DNA of 64,000 bases. It comes from Priapulus caudatus (lineage: Eukaryota > Priapulida > Priapulimorpha > Priapulimorphida > Priapulidae). A program made the position numbers and the translations under genes. The notes below the pieces were generated by a model. That model saw only the letters and a program-made list of their open reading frames with translations. It did no database searches and was not told the DNA's origin. The DNA is taken from assembly GCF_000485595.1 (NCBI RefSeq), contig NW_014577282.1:631842-695841 (forward strand), given 5' to 3'. Within the stretch, counting starts at the first letter, position 1, and every line of letters starts with the position of its first letter. Positions 12,293 through 21,223 of the stretch are shown here, one piece after another.

Positions 12293-12780
12293 AATGTTTT
12301 TAATATTTTTAATCAGGGGAATAATAGAGGTTGATTTTGGTATATAAAAATTATCACTGGGTTGTACATTTGCGAAGTTATTGCCATTTATGTTCAATAT
12401 CGACGATGAAACCGAAGTATTCGTTGAGCGCATTTTCATAGTTTTTGCCGTTCCATGTCTAAAAAGTCATCATCATGGTCATAAATTGTTACTATTTTAG
12501 TGGATCCTTCCATTCCTTGCATTTTGACACCAAAATTAAGTTTGTAACTGCTTAAATCGTCTTTTTATTTAAAAAATTGTATTTTTAGGAAAATTGTCTA
12601 TTTTGCGATCGACGCGTTTCATAAAATCGCTGATAAAATAACGTTTGCGCAATATCCCAGATTGCCACCTTCATTTTTCTTGTTCTATACTATATCATAA
12701 AGATATTAAAATAGGTCTCTTGCTGTAATCATTAAATGCCCAAGGGAGCTCAATTCATGACATAAGAGACCACACTAGTA
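12293..12780 (-). repeat. right inverted arm, inner part
   Basis: Reverse complement of the left arm. A copy of the 9580-9740 block appears inverted here with few changes. The arm is interrupted at 12780 by a nested fold-back element and resumes at 13693-13795. Confidence 0.9.
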
Positions 12781-12893
12781 CTTTTTCAAAAAAATAATGT
12801 CAGAAAAAATTATCATTTGAAGGAATTTACGATGTACTATTTTCAAATTCAATGTCAGGAATTATTTTCATTCAGTAAAAATATTTTCATACC

Positions 12894-12962
12894 AGGAGCA
12901 CGTGGCGTTGCAGGAACACGTGATCATTCAGGTGCACGTGACCGCAAAAACCGATGACGTCA
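12894..12962 (+). promoter_or_regulatory. three CACGTG E-boxes at 18-bp spacing plus a CRE-like site
   Basis: CACGTG occurs at 12899, 12917 and 12935, exactly 18 bp apart, within a degenerate 18-bp tandem unit. A perfect TGACGTCA palindrome follows at 12955-12962. These match consensus bHLH and CREB-type sites. They lie in a transposon arm with no gene beside them, so regulatory function is only a possibility. Confidence 0.35.
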
Positions 12963-13230
12963 CAAAACGTTACATGTTCAGCAGTGATGCAGCATTCCAT
13001 CACTTTGGCTGCCTCGTGCCGGTTAGCACTCGTTCACATGTCTCAAAAGGACGACCGCTACGTGGCAGCACTAGTCACTTCGCACTAGTCACCTCTCGCT
13101 CCAGCGTAGCACCAGTTCCTTCGCCATAGTTCAGTTCATAGGCGTTTCGGTTCAAGGATAGAGAACATGTATCCCAATGTGAACCAATGTCATTTACATC
13201 AATATAAATATAATATTATATCAATATAAT

Positions 13231-13286
13231 AGGTTAGGGTTATGGTTAGGGTTAGGATTAGGGTTAGGGTTAGGGTTAGGGTTAGG
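13231..13286 (+). repeat. interstitial TTAGGG repeats
   Basis: About nine ggttag/ttaggg units with two variants (ttatgg, ttagga), sitting at the centre of the 912-bp fold-back element. They are internal, so they do not mark a chromosome end. Confidence 0.95.
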
Positions 13287-13692
13287 CACATTGGTTACTC
13301 CGACTCAGGAAGTGATGCTACGCCAGAACGAAACGCTAATGCTAAGACTAGTGCTGCCACGTAGCGGTCGTCCTTTTGAGACATGTGAACGAGTGCTAAC
13401 CCCTCGTGCCTTGGTGGTCACACGCTCCTGAATGATCACGTGCTCCAGCAAGGCGACGTGCTCCTGGTATAAAAATATGTTTACTGAATATAAATAATTC
13501 CTGACATTGAATTTGAAAATAGTACAACGTAAATTCCTTCTGATGAAAATTTTATTCTGACATGATATTTTTGCTCCTGATATGAAAATATTTTTACAGA
13601 ATGAAAATAATTCCTGACATTGAATTTGAAAATAGTACATCGTAAATTACTTCTGATGATAATTTTTTCCTGACATGATTTTTTGGAGAAAG

Positions 13693-13795
13693 TATGGAAA
13701 CAAGTGTTTCAAGTAAGAAAATAAGTCCTGATATTAAAAATTTGTTAAAATATATAAAATGTATGTCCTGTAATTAAATCCACTATGGCTTGCCA
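13693..13795 (-). repeat. right inverted arm, outer part
   Basis: Reverse complement of about 9184-9285, including the tip TGGCAAGCCA and the ttaacaaatttttaata block. It continues the right arm after the nested element. Confidence 0.85.
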
Positions 13796-13925
13796 CAGAC
13801 CTGGCATATAAGACAACTTGTCGTATAAGACGACCTGGTATATAAGTTGATGTGGACAAGAAAACTGACGTGAGATAACCTGGCATAAGTCGACACGATG
13901 TATAAGATACCTGGCGTTTAACTCT
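13796..13925 (+). repeat. minisatellite, second flank
   Basis: About six degenerate copies of the gacgacctggcatataa unit seen at 9015-9183, in the same orientation, starting directly at the outer tip of the right arm. Confidence 0.75.
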
Positions 13926-14511
13926 AGATCAACGCTAGAGCACTTGGATTATGAGTTATGAGTTGCAAGGGAAAGATTTAGTGCTTGGAGGAGAGGCTCG
14001 CAGATAGGTATTGTCAAGAATCTGATTTCTGTCAGATATTCTGATTTCGCAATGCAAGGATTTAGTTGCACTATAGTTTGGTTAAGGATACTGTTAGGGT
14101 TGGGAGGTGATTTTCGGTCAAAATTTGAATACCAACTTTATTTGATAGGTCGCACCCATGGGCAGCTATGTATACGTAGAAATTATGTATGTAGCCTCCC
14201 CACCAGTTCCAAATCCCCGAATTAGTCAATTCTTAACACAGGCGTTCAATCATGGGAAATTTAGAAAAGTGCTAATATCTCCATTTTTAGAAATGCTGAA
14301 GTTGCTGATTTTTCAAACGCTATTTTCGAAACTCACAACTCCGATTCCAATTTTGTTTGTTACGTTTCAATGCTAACATATCAAAGGAAAAAAGGCTCAA
14401 TGGAATTTCTTTTAAATATTATATTTTATCAGTTTTGACTCTTGGTTTACAAAGTTGTTGCGTTATAAAAATCACTACATTTTTCAACTTATATCCTAAA
14501 TGAAAGCATTT

Positions 14512-15010
14512 CAAGGAATACGTGACTCTAGGTTCTAGGGATATTTTCAGTGGATTTAGGTTAAAATTACGCTACATTAAAAATTTCATGGTTCAATCAC
14601 CATTAGAAATGTTTAAAAAAAATGTTTTAAAACTAACGACTACCGTTTGATTACAACGACGGTGGCGCCACTCAAAGCGCACTATCTGAAAAGTTGCGCA
14701 AACGGACTTTGTAGCCAAGGGCTACAGAGCGAGGGTGTTTCTTATTTATTAATTTAAAAGCAGAAGGATCGCAATATCTTATAAACGACATATAGTTTCA
14801 GTTATAATATAGATAAAATTGTCCTAAAATGAATAGCGTTCGGTTAAATAGCATGTAAGTATAAATATAATTGCACTTTTGTGATTAGCCCTCGGTCTGT
14901 ATAACGTGCAAAATAAATTGGCTAATGCGCAACTTTTTCAGGGTGGCAGCACAATCGCGGGTGTCATGTCAGCGCCCAAAAATGAAGATTTCGAAATTCA
15001 ATGTTGTTTT
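14512..15010 (-). mobile_element. copy of the 31.0-kb TTAA MITE family, inverted
   Basis: Extended similarity to the reverse complement of about 31110-31600. Shared blocks include the ctctaggttctagg end, tggttcaatcaccattagaaat, cgacggtggcgccactcaaagcgca, tttcttatttattaattt and gtgattagccctcggtctgta. The left end (AAGGAATACGTGACTCTAGG) matches the terminal repeat. The other end is not resolved. No coding. Confidence 0.8.
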
Positions 15011-15269
15011 ATGACAAACGTGAATGCATAATTATATATACTAGCTGGAAACCCATCCTTTGGCCGGGTATCCCTTGCACGAAAACACGTAATACTGTCC
15101 CCATTGCAATCTACACATTATTCTGAGCTCAACCATAGCACATGCACTTCATTACCATGACCGTGTTATTCGTGAAGCGGGATACGCCGAATGCCGGGGA
15201 AATAAAGCACTCAGATGGTGACCGCTTGGTTAAAAGGAAAATACCTCAAAAAATCTAACTATCTATCTA

Positions 15270-15372
15270 TGCATGCATGCATCCATCCCATTCCATGCCA
15301 TCGCATCCCATCCCATCCCACCGCATCCCATCCCATCCCATCCCATCCCATCACATCCCGTCCCATCCCAAA
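15270..15372. repeat. (CCCAT)n pentanucleotide satellite
   Basis: Tract of catcc/cccat units after a gcatgcatgcatgcatcc run. A minus-strand open frame across it (repeating Gly-Trp-Asp) is a low-complexity artefact. Confidence 0.9.
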
Positions 15373-15607
15373 ACAGTAAAAAATAATAATAAATAAAAAG
15401 ATAAAAGACATTAAAATAAAAAAGTAACAAATTAAAATTAATAAAACAAAATTATATAAAAAATATAATAATATTTGATCTGTAACCTGTATAGGCTTCC
15501 GTGAAGTGTTCCCGTCAGTTTGCGCTATTATTATCATCTACCATAGTTTATTCTGAATTTTTTCTAAACTTTTAAATGTAGTAAAAAATTTTAAATTTTG
15601 AAATTAA

Positions 15608-15673
15608 CGGTGGCAGAAAGTGGCAAGAAAAGTGGCAGAAAAGTGGCAGAAAAGTGGCAGAAAAGTGGCAGAA
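15608..15673 (+). repeat. 11-bp tandem repeat (agtggcagaaa)n
   Basis: Five to six consecutive copies of agtggcagaaa, the first with a variant base. They lie about 40 bp from a tRNA-like sequence. Confidence 0.9.
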
Positions 15674-15713
15674 GTACATACTGTCACAGTCAAAAAGTGA
15701 AGAAACAAAGCAT

Positions 15714-15787
15714 TTCCCGAGGTGGGATTCGAACCCAGAATCCCTGGTTTAGGAGATCGATGCTTTATCCATTTCGACTACCGGGGC
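15714..15787 (-). pseudogene. tRNA-Arg(CCT)-like sequence, probably a pseudogene or SINE head
   Basis: Read on the minus strand, the sequence has the 5' acceptor strand GCCCCGG, an A-box region, an anticodon loop with CCT in the CTCCTAA context, and a B box GGTTCGAATCC. The layout matches animal tRNA-Arg(CCT). Acceptor-stem pairing has mismatches (1:72 is G:A, 5:68 is C:C) and the first T-stem pair is C:C, so it is probably decayed. It could instead be the head of a SINE, but no repeated body was found elsewhere in the window. Confidence 0.6.
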
Positions 15788-16359
15788 GTAATGGTTGGGG
15801 AACATGATTAACACGTCCGAGATGTTAGGCTGTATGCACCGCCATCTATTGACCAATAGAATTGTTTTAATTTTTTTTTTTTAAACTTAAATTTTTTTCT
15901 TTGAGCCAGAACCACCTGCAAGACTTGGTGATTCTGAATATATCTTCACTTACCGCGATTTAGTGAAAAATCATGGAGAAAAGCAATGTAAAAACACACA
16001 CACACAAGATTAGCCTCTTTTTAGTAAGGATTTATAGGTAGGTGCTATTATGTATAAATCTACTATCATAATATACTCTCAAATTCTAAAGTAAAGTATT
16101 CCTTTAAAAAAAATTCCAGGGACACTTTTTTAGTTTATATTATGAACAACTTATGGTTAAAAGTTTAGGTCCCAACTCTTTGCTGGTTCGGAGATTTTTT
16201 TTGTATAAATTAAGAATTTTTGCCGTCACTTAATTAGCAATGAATAATTTTTTTTATTCATCAAGAGCGTAGAGAGACATCTCTCTTATGTAACGGATAT
16301 GAGTTTGATTGAATTTGATGAGCAGTTATGTTGCAATGCCTTTTACAGTGTTATCCGTC

Positions 16360-16670
16360 CGTAACCCTAACAGTATCATTAAAAACGTTTTTAACGTTTT
16401 CACAACGTGAATAATAAGGTTATATATAGGTTCTTCAAAAACATTTACCAAAAACATTTAATCGACATTTTATTAACGTTTTTGATTTTGTTGCGACATG
16501 GCTTAATAAGCATGTTTGGAACGAATGTTTTCTTAACGTTCGATAAACGTTAATACTAAGGTTATGTGTAAGTTCTTAAAAAACGTTTTTTAAACGACAT
16601 AATAGCGTTTTTGCTGAGGTTGCAAAATGCTTCAGTGAAAACGATAGGAACGAACGTTTCTTGCTGCAAT
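16360..16670. repeat. degenerate AACGTT-rich tandem repeat
   Basis: Two diverged units about 142 bp apart share aac.tta.ta.taaggttat.t.tagttctt.aaaaac. The motif aacgtttt occurs many times. No coding. Confidence 0.5.
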
Positions 16671-16738
16671 ATCGCAAATATATTGTGAGGAAATGGTTAA
16701 TTGTACCGTTTAGCAAGAAAGACTAATCACCTTTTATT

Positions 16739-16832
16739 CACACACACACACACACACGCGGACGCACAAGTACGAGAGCATGCACGCATGCACGCACGCG
16801 CGCGCACACACACACGCACACACACACACACA
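16739..16832. repeat. (CA)n/(GCAC)n microsatellite
   Basis: cacacaca tracts flanking a gcatgcacgcatgcacgcacgcgcgcgc block, read directly. Confidence 0.9.
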
Positions 16833-17415
16833 TAATAGTATGGACTTCCTACCCGCATGGACACATTCTATAAACTATTGATTATTGTTAGATCAGCGCG
16901 GATTGATATCACTCTCTCTTGTTCACCAGCTTAAGTGTTCAAATGAGCACATGTACCAGCTCCAGCATTAAACTATCTTTTGAGTTATATTACTCTTTGT
17001 CATTACTTAACATGGTGGCAGCAGTGAGAAAACGATCTTCCGGAAGCCTCAGCACAGCGAAACTGTAACAATTAGTGCTGAACATTTGCTGGTCATGCGT
17101 GAATGCGTTTAAATGCATTTTCTGGTCATCTGAGAAAAGTGCGCCCTGTAGCTGACAAGAAGCCATGCAGGTAACCAAATGGTGCGTCTCGACAGCAGAC
17201 GGGATGTTCCTATATGTGCACGCATGACGTTTACGACACGCCAAACAGCAGAAAGCTACACGTGACAGTAGCTGGCAGAACATTACATTCAAGTTTGATG
17301 GATATCGTCATACAAACACATGCACATATGAAACAGCAAAGCATTGTGTTTTCTACAGACACAGTGCGGCTTTCGCTAATACCTTGCTGAGAACAGTAAA
17401 CATGCCGAGTGGTCA

Positions 17416-17793
17416 TTGCCCAACCAAGCTGACGTCTTCAAACTCTTTTGTCAACACCTTGAACTATACTTCAAGGTGCAGAACATTGACACTGTTGACC
17501 AGGCCAACCATTTATTAAGGCAAGTGGGCAACGAGGGCCTACATAGATACAACTCGTGGACCTTGGCAGAGGAAGAAAAGATGTCCGTCGACAAGATACT
17601 CGATAAATTTACAGAGCAATTGGAACCCTCAGAGAAACTTAAGGTAAGTCGTCGGAAATTGATGCACTATACAAACAAAAGCAGGGAGAGACTTTGGATA
17701 AATTTGCCAATAGACATAAACTGCAAGCATTACGATGTCAATCAAAAGACAGAGATACATGCACGAGCGAATTATAGAGCTCATCATAGCTAG
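17416..17793 (+). pseudogene. Gypsy gag fragment
   Basis: Encodes a capsid-like segment with FCQHLELYFKVQNIDTVDQANHLLRQVGNEGLHRYNSW and further helical, charged sequence, the usual look of Gypsy gag. It runs on in a broken frame to a Cys/His stretch (CENCGLQHPYR..WCPVHGSVCNARGKQNHW) at about 17970-18070. Gag coats the RNA genome in cytoplasmic particles. Stops after 17793 show decay. Confidence 0.6.
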
Positions 17794-18270
17794 CACTCAG
17801 ATACCTCATTAGAAGGAACTTTTGAGCAAGGACAAGAATTCCAAACTTGAATAAACCCTGACATTAGGCCGTACATATGAGGCTTCTGCATCTCATGTGC
17901 AGCAACTGAAGGATATGGGAGCAGCCTATGCAGCTAGTATCCAGGGTGTTAGTCACAACATGCACAGAAATTGTGAGAACTGTGGACTCCAACACCCATA
18001 CAGATACAAAGAATGGTGCCCAGTGCACGGGTCAGTGTGCAATGCACGTGGTAAGCAAAATCACTGGGCTACCCTCTTGGAAAAATACATGAAAACATTT
18101 CATGTTTCCTGCATAATAATTAAAGGAAATGTCCTGTTCATGTTTAGGAAATTTTATGGCGCATACGTGGAATTGTCCATAGATTATTTCATGGGTAGCA
18201 TTTTTAGGTATGTGTACATAAAGTTACCTGTATTATTCAATTGTAAAATACCTACATAATAGTTACATTC

Positions 18271-18690
18271 ACCATACATAAAATTTCCTGCCGGGCACAT
18301 GAGATTTTCCTGCTGGTTAATTGGAGACCAATAGTGTAATTTTCTAAAAAAAACATGAAATTTCCTACTTGGTACATAAGATTATCCTGCTGGTTAATTG
18401 CACAACAAAAGCGTAATTGTCCCCATACATGAAATTTCCTGCCTGGTACATGAGATTTTCCTGCTGCTTAATTGGACAACAAACGTTATTGTCCCCATAC
18501 ATGAAATTTCCTGCCTGGTACATGAGATTTTCCTGCTGGTTAATTAGACAACAAGCGTTATTGTCCCAATACGTGAAACTTCCTGCCTAGTACATGAGAT
18601 TTTCCTGCTGGTTATTTGGTAACCAAACGTTATTGTCCCCATACATTAAATTTCTTGCCTGGTACATGAGATTTTCCTGCTGCTTAATTA
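18271..18690 (+). repeat. ~72-bp minisatellite within gag
   Basis: Six copies of a unit containing atgaaatttcctgcctggtacatgagattttcctgctgg. The motif gagattttcc falls at about 18301, 18378, 18452, 18523, 18596 and 18668, a period of 71-77 bp. The array separates the Cys/His stretch from the basic RS-rich sequence, so it expanded or inserted inside the gag region. Confidence 0.9.
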
Positions 18691-18894
18691 GACATTGTGT
18701 GTTTGTCAGGCAAATCACGAGCTAGACCAAGGTCAAAATCACATGACCGAGGGACCTCAAAATCACGTGACCGAGGCTACTCAACGTCACCTGACAAAGA
18801 TCATGCACAGTTCAGAGGCAGAAGGAAATCCTACAGAGGTGCTCGAAGTAAGACGCCCATGGACAACCATCACCGTCGCAAAGACTGATACCAT

Positions 18895-19179
18895 ATGTAC
18901 GCACAGTCTGACAGCCGGTTAGACCAGGAAATTGACAGTTTGTCCTTTGAAAGAATTCCCATCTCGTCCATGTGCCTAGAGAAATTAACAAGGGATGACG
19001 CATTCCCAAAACTGCACGTCAAACTGGTCAATCGTCATGGGGAGCATAATTTGCGAATAAAGGTGGACACTGGCACACACATTCGACGCCAAAACCAAAC
19101 CGCTACCTGTACTGACGACACATGGTTCAACGACTGGGAGGCTAGCATGATCATACATGAAATCATCTGTTACGGTTAG
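18895..19179 (+). pseudogene. Gypsy aspartic protease fragment
   Basis: Encodes ..FPKLHVKLVNRHGEHNLRIKVDTGTHIRRQNQ.., where VDTGTH matches the retropepsin D-T/S-G active site of Gypsy protease. It retains only the segment around the catalytic Asp and then runs into unrelated residues and a stop. No RT follows. Confidence 0.6.
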
Positions 19180-19180
19180 C

Positions 19181-20400
19181 CATTTAAAAGAAATAGCTTA
19201 TAGGCATGCAGCCCAGGCGAGAAACCTTGCCACACAGCAAGGAACAGAGGCAGTGAGAGCATGGGCATGCCAGTATATAAATATGCATGAGGCATGTCAG
19301 TAGACATGAGTCAAACGTCAAGTTCAATGTTGAATTATATTTTTGTTATGTAAGAAAAAAATGAAGAGGAATAGAATAAGAACAAATAGCAGAATGAGGA
19401 GACGAAGAAAGAAGAAGCCTGCACGAGAGGACTGACAAGAGGCAGTAAATCCAATGTAGTTCTTACATTGTTATATTGAGTCTACACTTTTTGTTTATCG
19501 AGTGTTGCTGCACATCAGTTGTATATTTGTAAATTGAGATAACATTTTGGCCGCATTTGTTCATGGTCTGCAATTGAGATTTAGTTCTGTTTTAGTCGTA
19601 TAATATATGCAGTACTTCTAATGTGAATTTGCATGCTGGGCTTTGCGTACAGCAGAAGCATGGTATGATCACATCAAACAAAGTGTACGAATATGCTTTG
19701 ACTGTGTCTAACACATATAGGTATGCCAAAGCAATCTAGTCACTCAGCGAATCTACTTGCCCAGTAAAAATATCTTCAATTTACATGAAACTTATATTCA
19801 TCCATGTATGTACTGCTACTATATGTCATCAGTTTCACACACCATGTAACGTGTATAAATCTATATATATAATTATCGTGCCATTGTAAGGGTAATGTCC
19901 ACACAAATACTTAATGGTGTGATCCTGCAACAGGTGAAGTGATGCTCTTCACAACCGGCTGTATGCTAGCCACAGTGTGTTCAAGCATACAGTTTATAAA
20001 TGCAATGACAAGCAAAACAAACAAGTGCCGCAGAGCGACAGTGCTCAACTGACATGTACTGTAGCCGGGTATTCTTCTGATAAACTCACTGCCAACCGAA
20101 TCAAGTGTGCCCTCCCGCCACCGCATTTGCACTCAGAGCATATATCTAGGATACTTCTAATACAGATCTAAAGTCCATGATAGCCAGGCTTTGCTATACG
20201 TGTAGTACAGTAATAAAGATACAGCCGTTTCACTTTAATGACATCGCTATATTAACATGTTATGATGGATATGCGTCGAGCGCGAGCGTATTGGTGGTGG
20301 TGGTAGGGGCGGTGGGGGTCGGAGGGGCCTCTAATAGCAAAAGCAGTTCAGTGCTTCCGTTAACAGTTAACAAATCCATGTTTAACCCTCCTCTTTAGGG
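19181..20400. other. no gene seen
   Basis: Purine-rich (19370-19440) and AT-rich sequence, with a G-rich ggtggtggtaggggcggtgggggtcgg run at about 20292-20325. No motif-bearing coding region is seen. Confidence 0.5.
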
Positions 20401-20409
20401 TCAAAAGGT

Positions 20410-20990
20410 TATCAGACACTTACTCTTCACACGTCAGTGGAAAGTACATTTCATGGTCCTTTCAATAAAGTGATAAAAAGGTCAGTGCTGAAACAAAAAG
20501 ATTTTGCACTCGGTCCGTTGGACCATGTCCTTAGAAAATGTCTGATATCTGACCTTTCCCCCACTGCCCTTTGACCTGTGGCCTCCAATTTTGCACTGGT
20601 GATGGATTTCCTCCCCAGCACACTATACATCGAATATTAAGAGCGTAGGTTGAGCGAATGAGATTTGTGCCGCAATTCCGTATTTCCTCCTCTACGAGAC
20701 ATTCCCCCTCCATTGCCACATCTTGACCTTTGATCCTTGCCCCCCCCCCACCCTCAAATTCGACATCCCGAGTCCTTGTCACTATCCCCCCAACGTCCCG
20801 AATATCAACTGTGCGTCGAGCGGTAAAGATTTGTGCCATAACTGTTGACGGACACACAGACGGACGCACGCACGGACGGATGGACATTCATGCGATTCTA
20901 CAAGCTGCATCTGACTTCGTCAGCTGAGCTAAAAATTCAGACTGTTGGTTAACACGCACGCACGCACGCACTATAGCTCTCTCTCTCTCT
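20410..20990. repeat. dispersed repeat with GACGGACGCACG tail
   Basis: A stretch with tgacctttgatcc.. and a poly-C run, followed by cacacagacggacgcacgcacggacggatgg, then (cgca)n and (ct)n. This composition is common to dispersed repeats of marine invertebrates. The open frames on both strands show no domain. Confidence 0.4.
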
Positions 20991-21065
20991 CTCTTTAACG
21001 GTGATACAATAACTGGCTACGATTACTTAATATTATACTATAAACATATGGATACTGATCCTCAC

Positions 21066-21223
21066 CTGGGTGAAGGCAAACATGCTGAATAGTGTTGCAT
21101 CGAGGTAGCATGAGTTAGAGTGTCCCTGTATACCACGGCTCTTCCCACAGACAAGAGATACATCATCAATGTCCGGTGGTGGAATGTCTCCTTCCACACA
21201 GGGACTGTCCATATTTCCAAAGG
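21066..21223 (-). CDS. CYLD: CYLD-like exon F (USP Cys box)
   Basis: The acceptor is ttgcgtcag and the donor gtgagg. The exon enters in phase 1 and leaves in phase 0. It encodes an acidic linker and then GKSRGIQGHSNSCYLDATLF, with the catalytic Cys of the USP fold. The next exon, toward lower coordinates, was not recognised. Confidence 0.92.

Larger units (their letters stand above)
12781..13692. mobile_element. 912-bp nested fold-back element with TA flanks
   Basis: The left end CTTTTTCAAAAAAATAATG and the right end, reverse-complemented, CTTTCTCCAAAAAATCATG, are terminal inverted repeats. Homology continues inward for about 300 bp. The element is flanked by TA on both sides (12779-12780, 13693-13694). 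It interrupts the right arm of the larger element, whose left arm shows the uninterrupted sequence. The right arm of this element contains an extra tandem copy of a ~140-bp block. The centre holds TTAGGG repeats. No protein is encoded. TA flanks would suit a Tc1/mariner-type target, which is an inference. Confidence 0.85.
9184..13795. mobile_element. long-armed inverted-repeat element carrying a PIN-like gene
   Basis: The left arm (9184-9763) is matched, inverted, by the right arm (13795 back to 13693, then 12780 back to about 12293). The arms are about 580 and 590 bp long. Their outer tips both read TGGCAAGCCA. The right arm is split by a 912-bp fold-back element (12781-13692). The 2.5-kb interior holds one decayed minus-strand gene and a 10-N gap. 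The arrangement of long terminal inverted repeats around a gene is that of a DNA transposon or other mobile unit. The superfamily is not recognised, and no DDE transposase is seen in the interior. Confidence 0.75.
16900..19180 (+). mobile_element. decayed Gypsy-type LTR retrotransposon, gag-protease part
   Basis: A probable LTR end (..cattacttaaca) is followed at 17013 by TGGTGGCAGCAGTGAG, which looks like a Gypsy primer-binding region. Gag-like coding lies at 17416-17793, a zinc-finger-like Cys/His stretch at 17897-18080, basic RS/RG sequence at 18697-18890 and a retropepsin-like segment at 18895-19130. A 72-bp satellite interrupts it at 18271-18690. No RT follows, so the element is truncated. 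Confidence 0.65.

Noticed and set aside
13231..13286. Chromosome end
   Set aside because: The TTAGGG units lie in the middle of a fold-back element with unique sequence on both sides.
15259..15537. Minus-strand open frame with Gly-Trp-Asp repeats
   Set aside because: Produced by the CCCAT satellite and AT-rich flank.
18271..18690. CRISPR-like array
   Set aside because: The repeats are contiguous and degenerate with no unique spacers, and the DNA is eukaryotic.
20531..20887. Minus-strand frame downstream of CYLD exon F as another CYLD exon
   Set aside because: The sequence comes from a dispersed repeat with a GACGGACG tail and has no USP motif.
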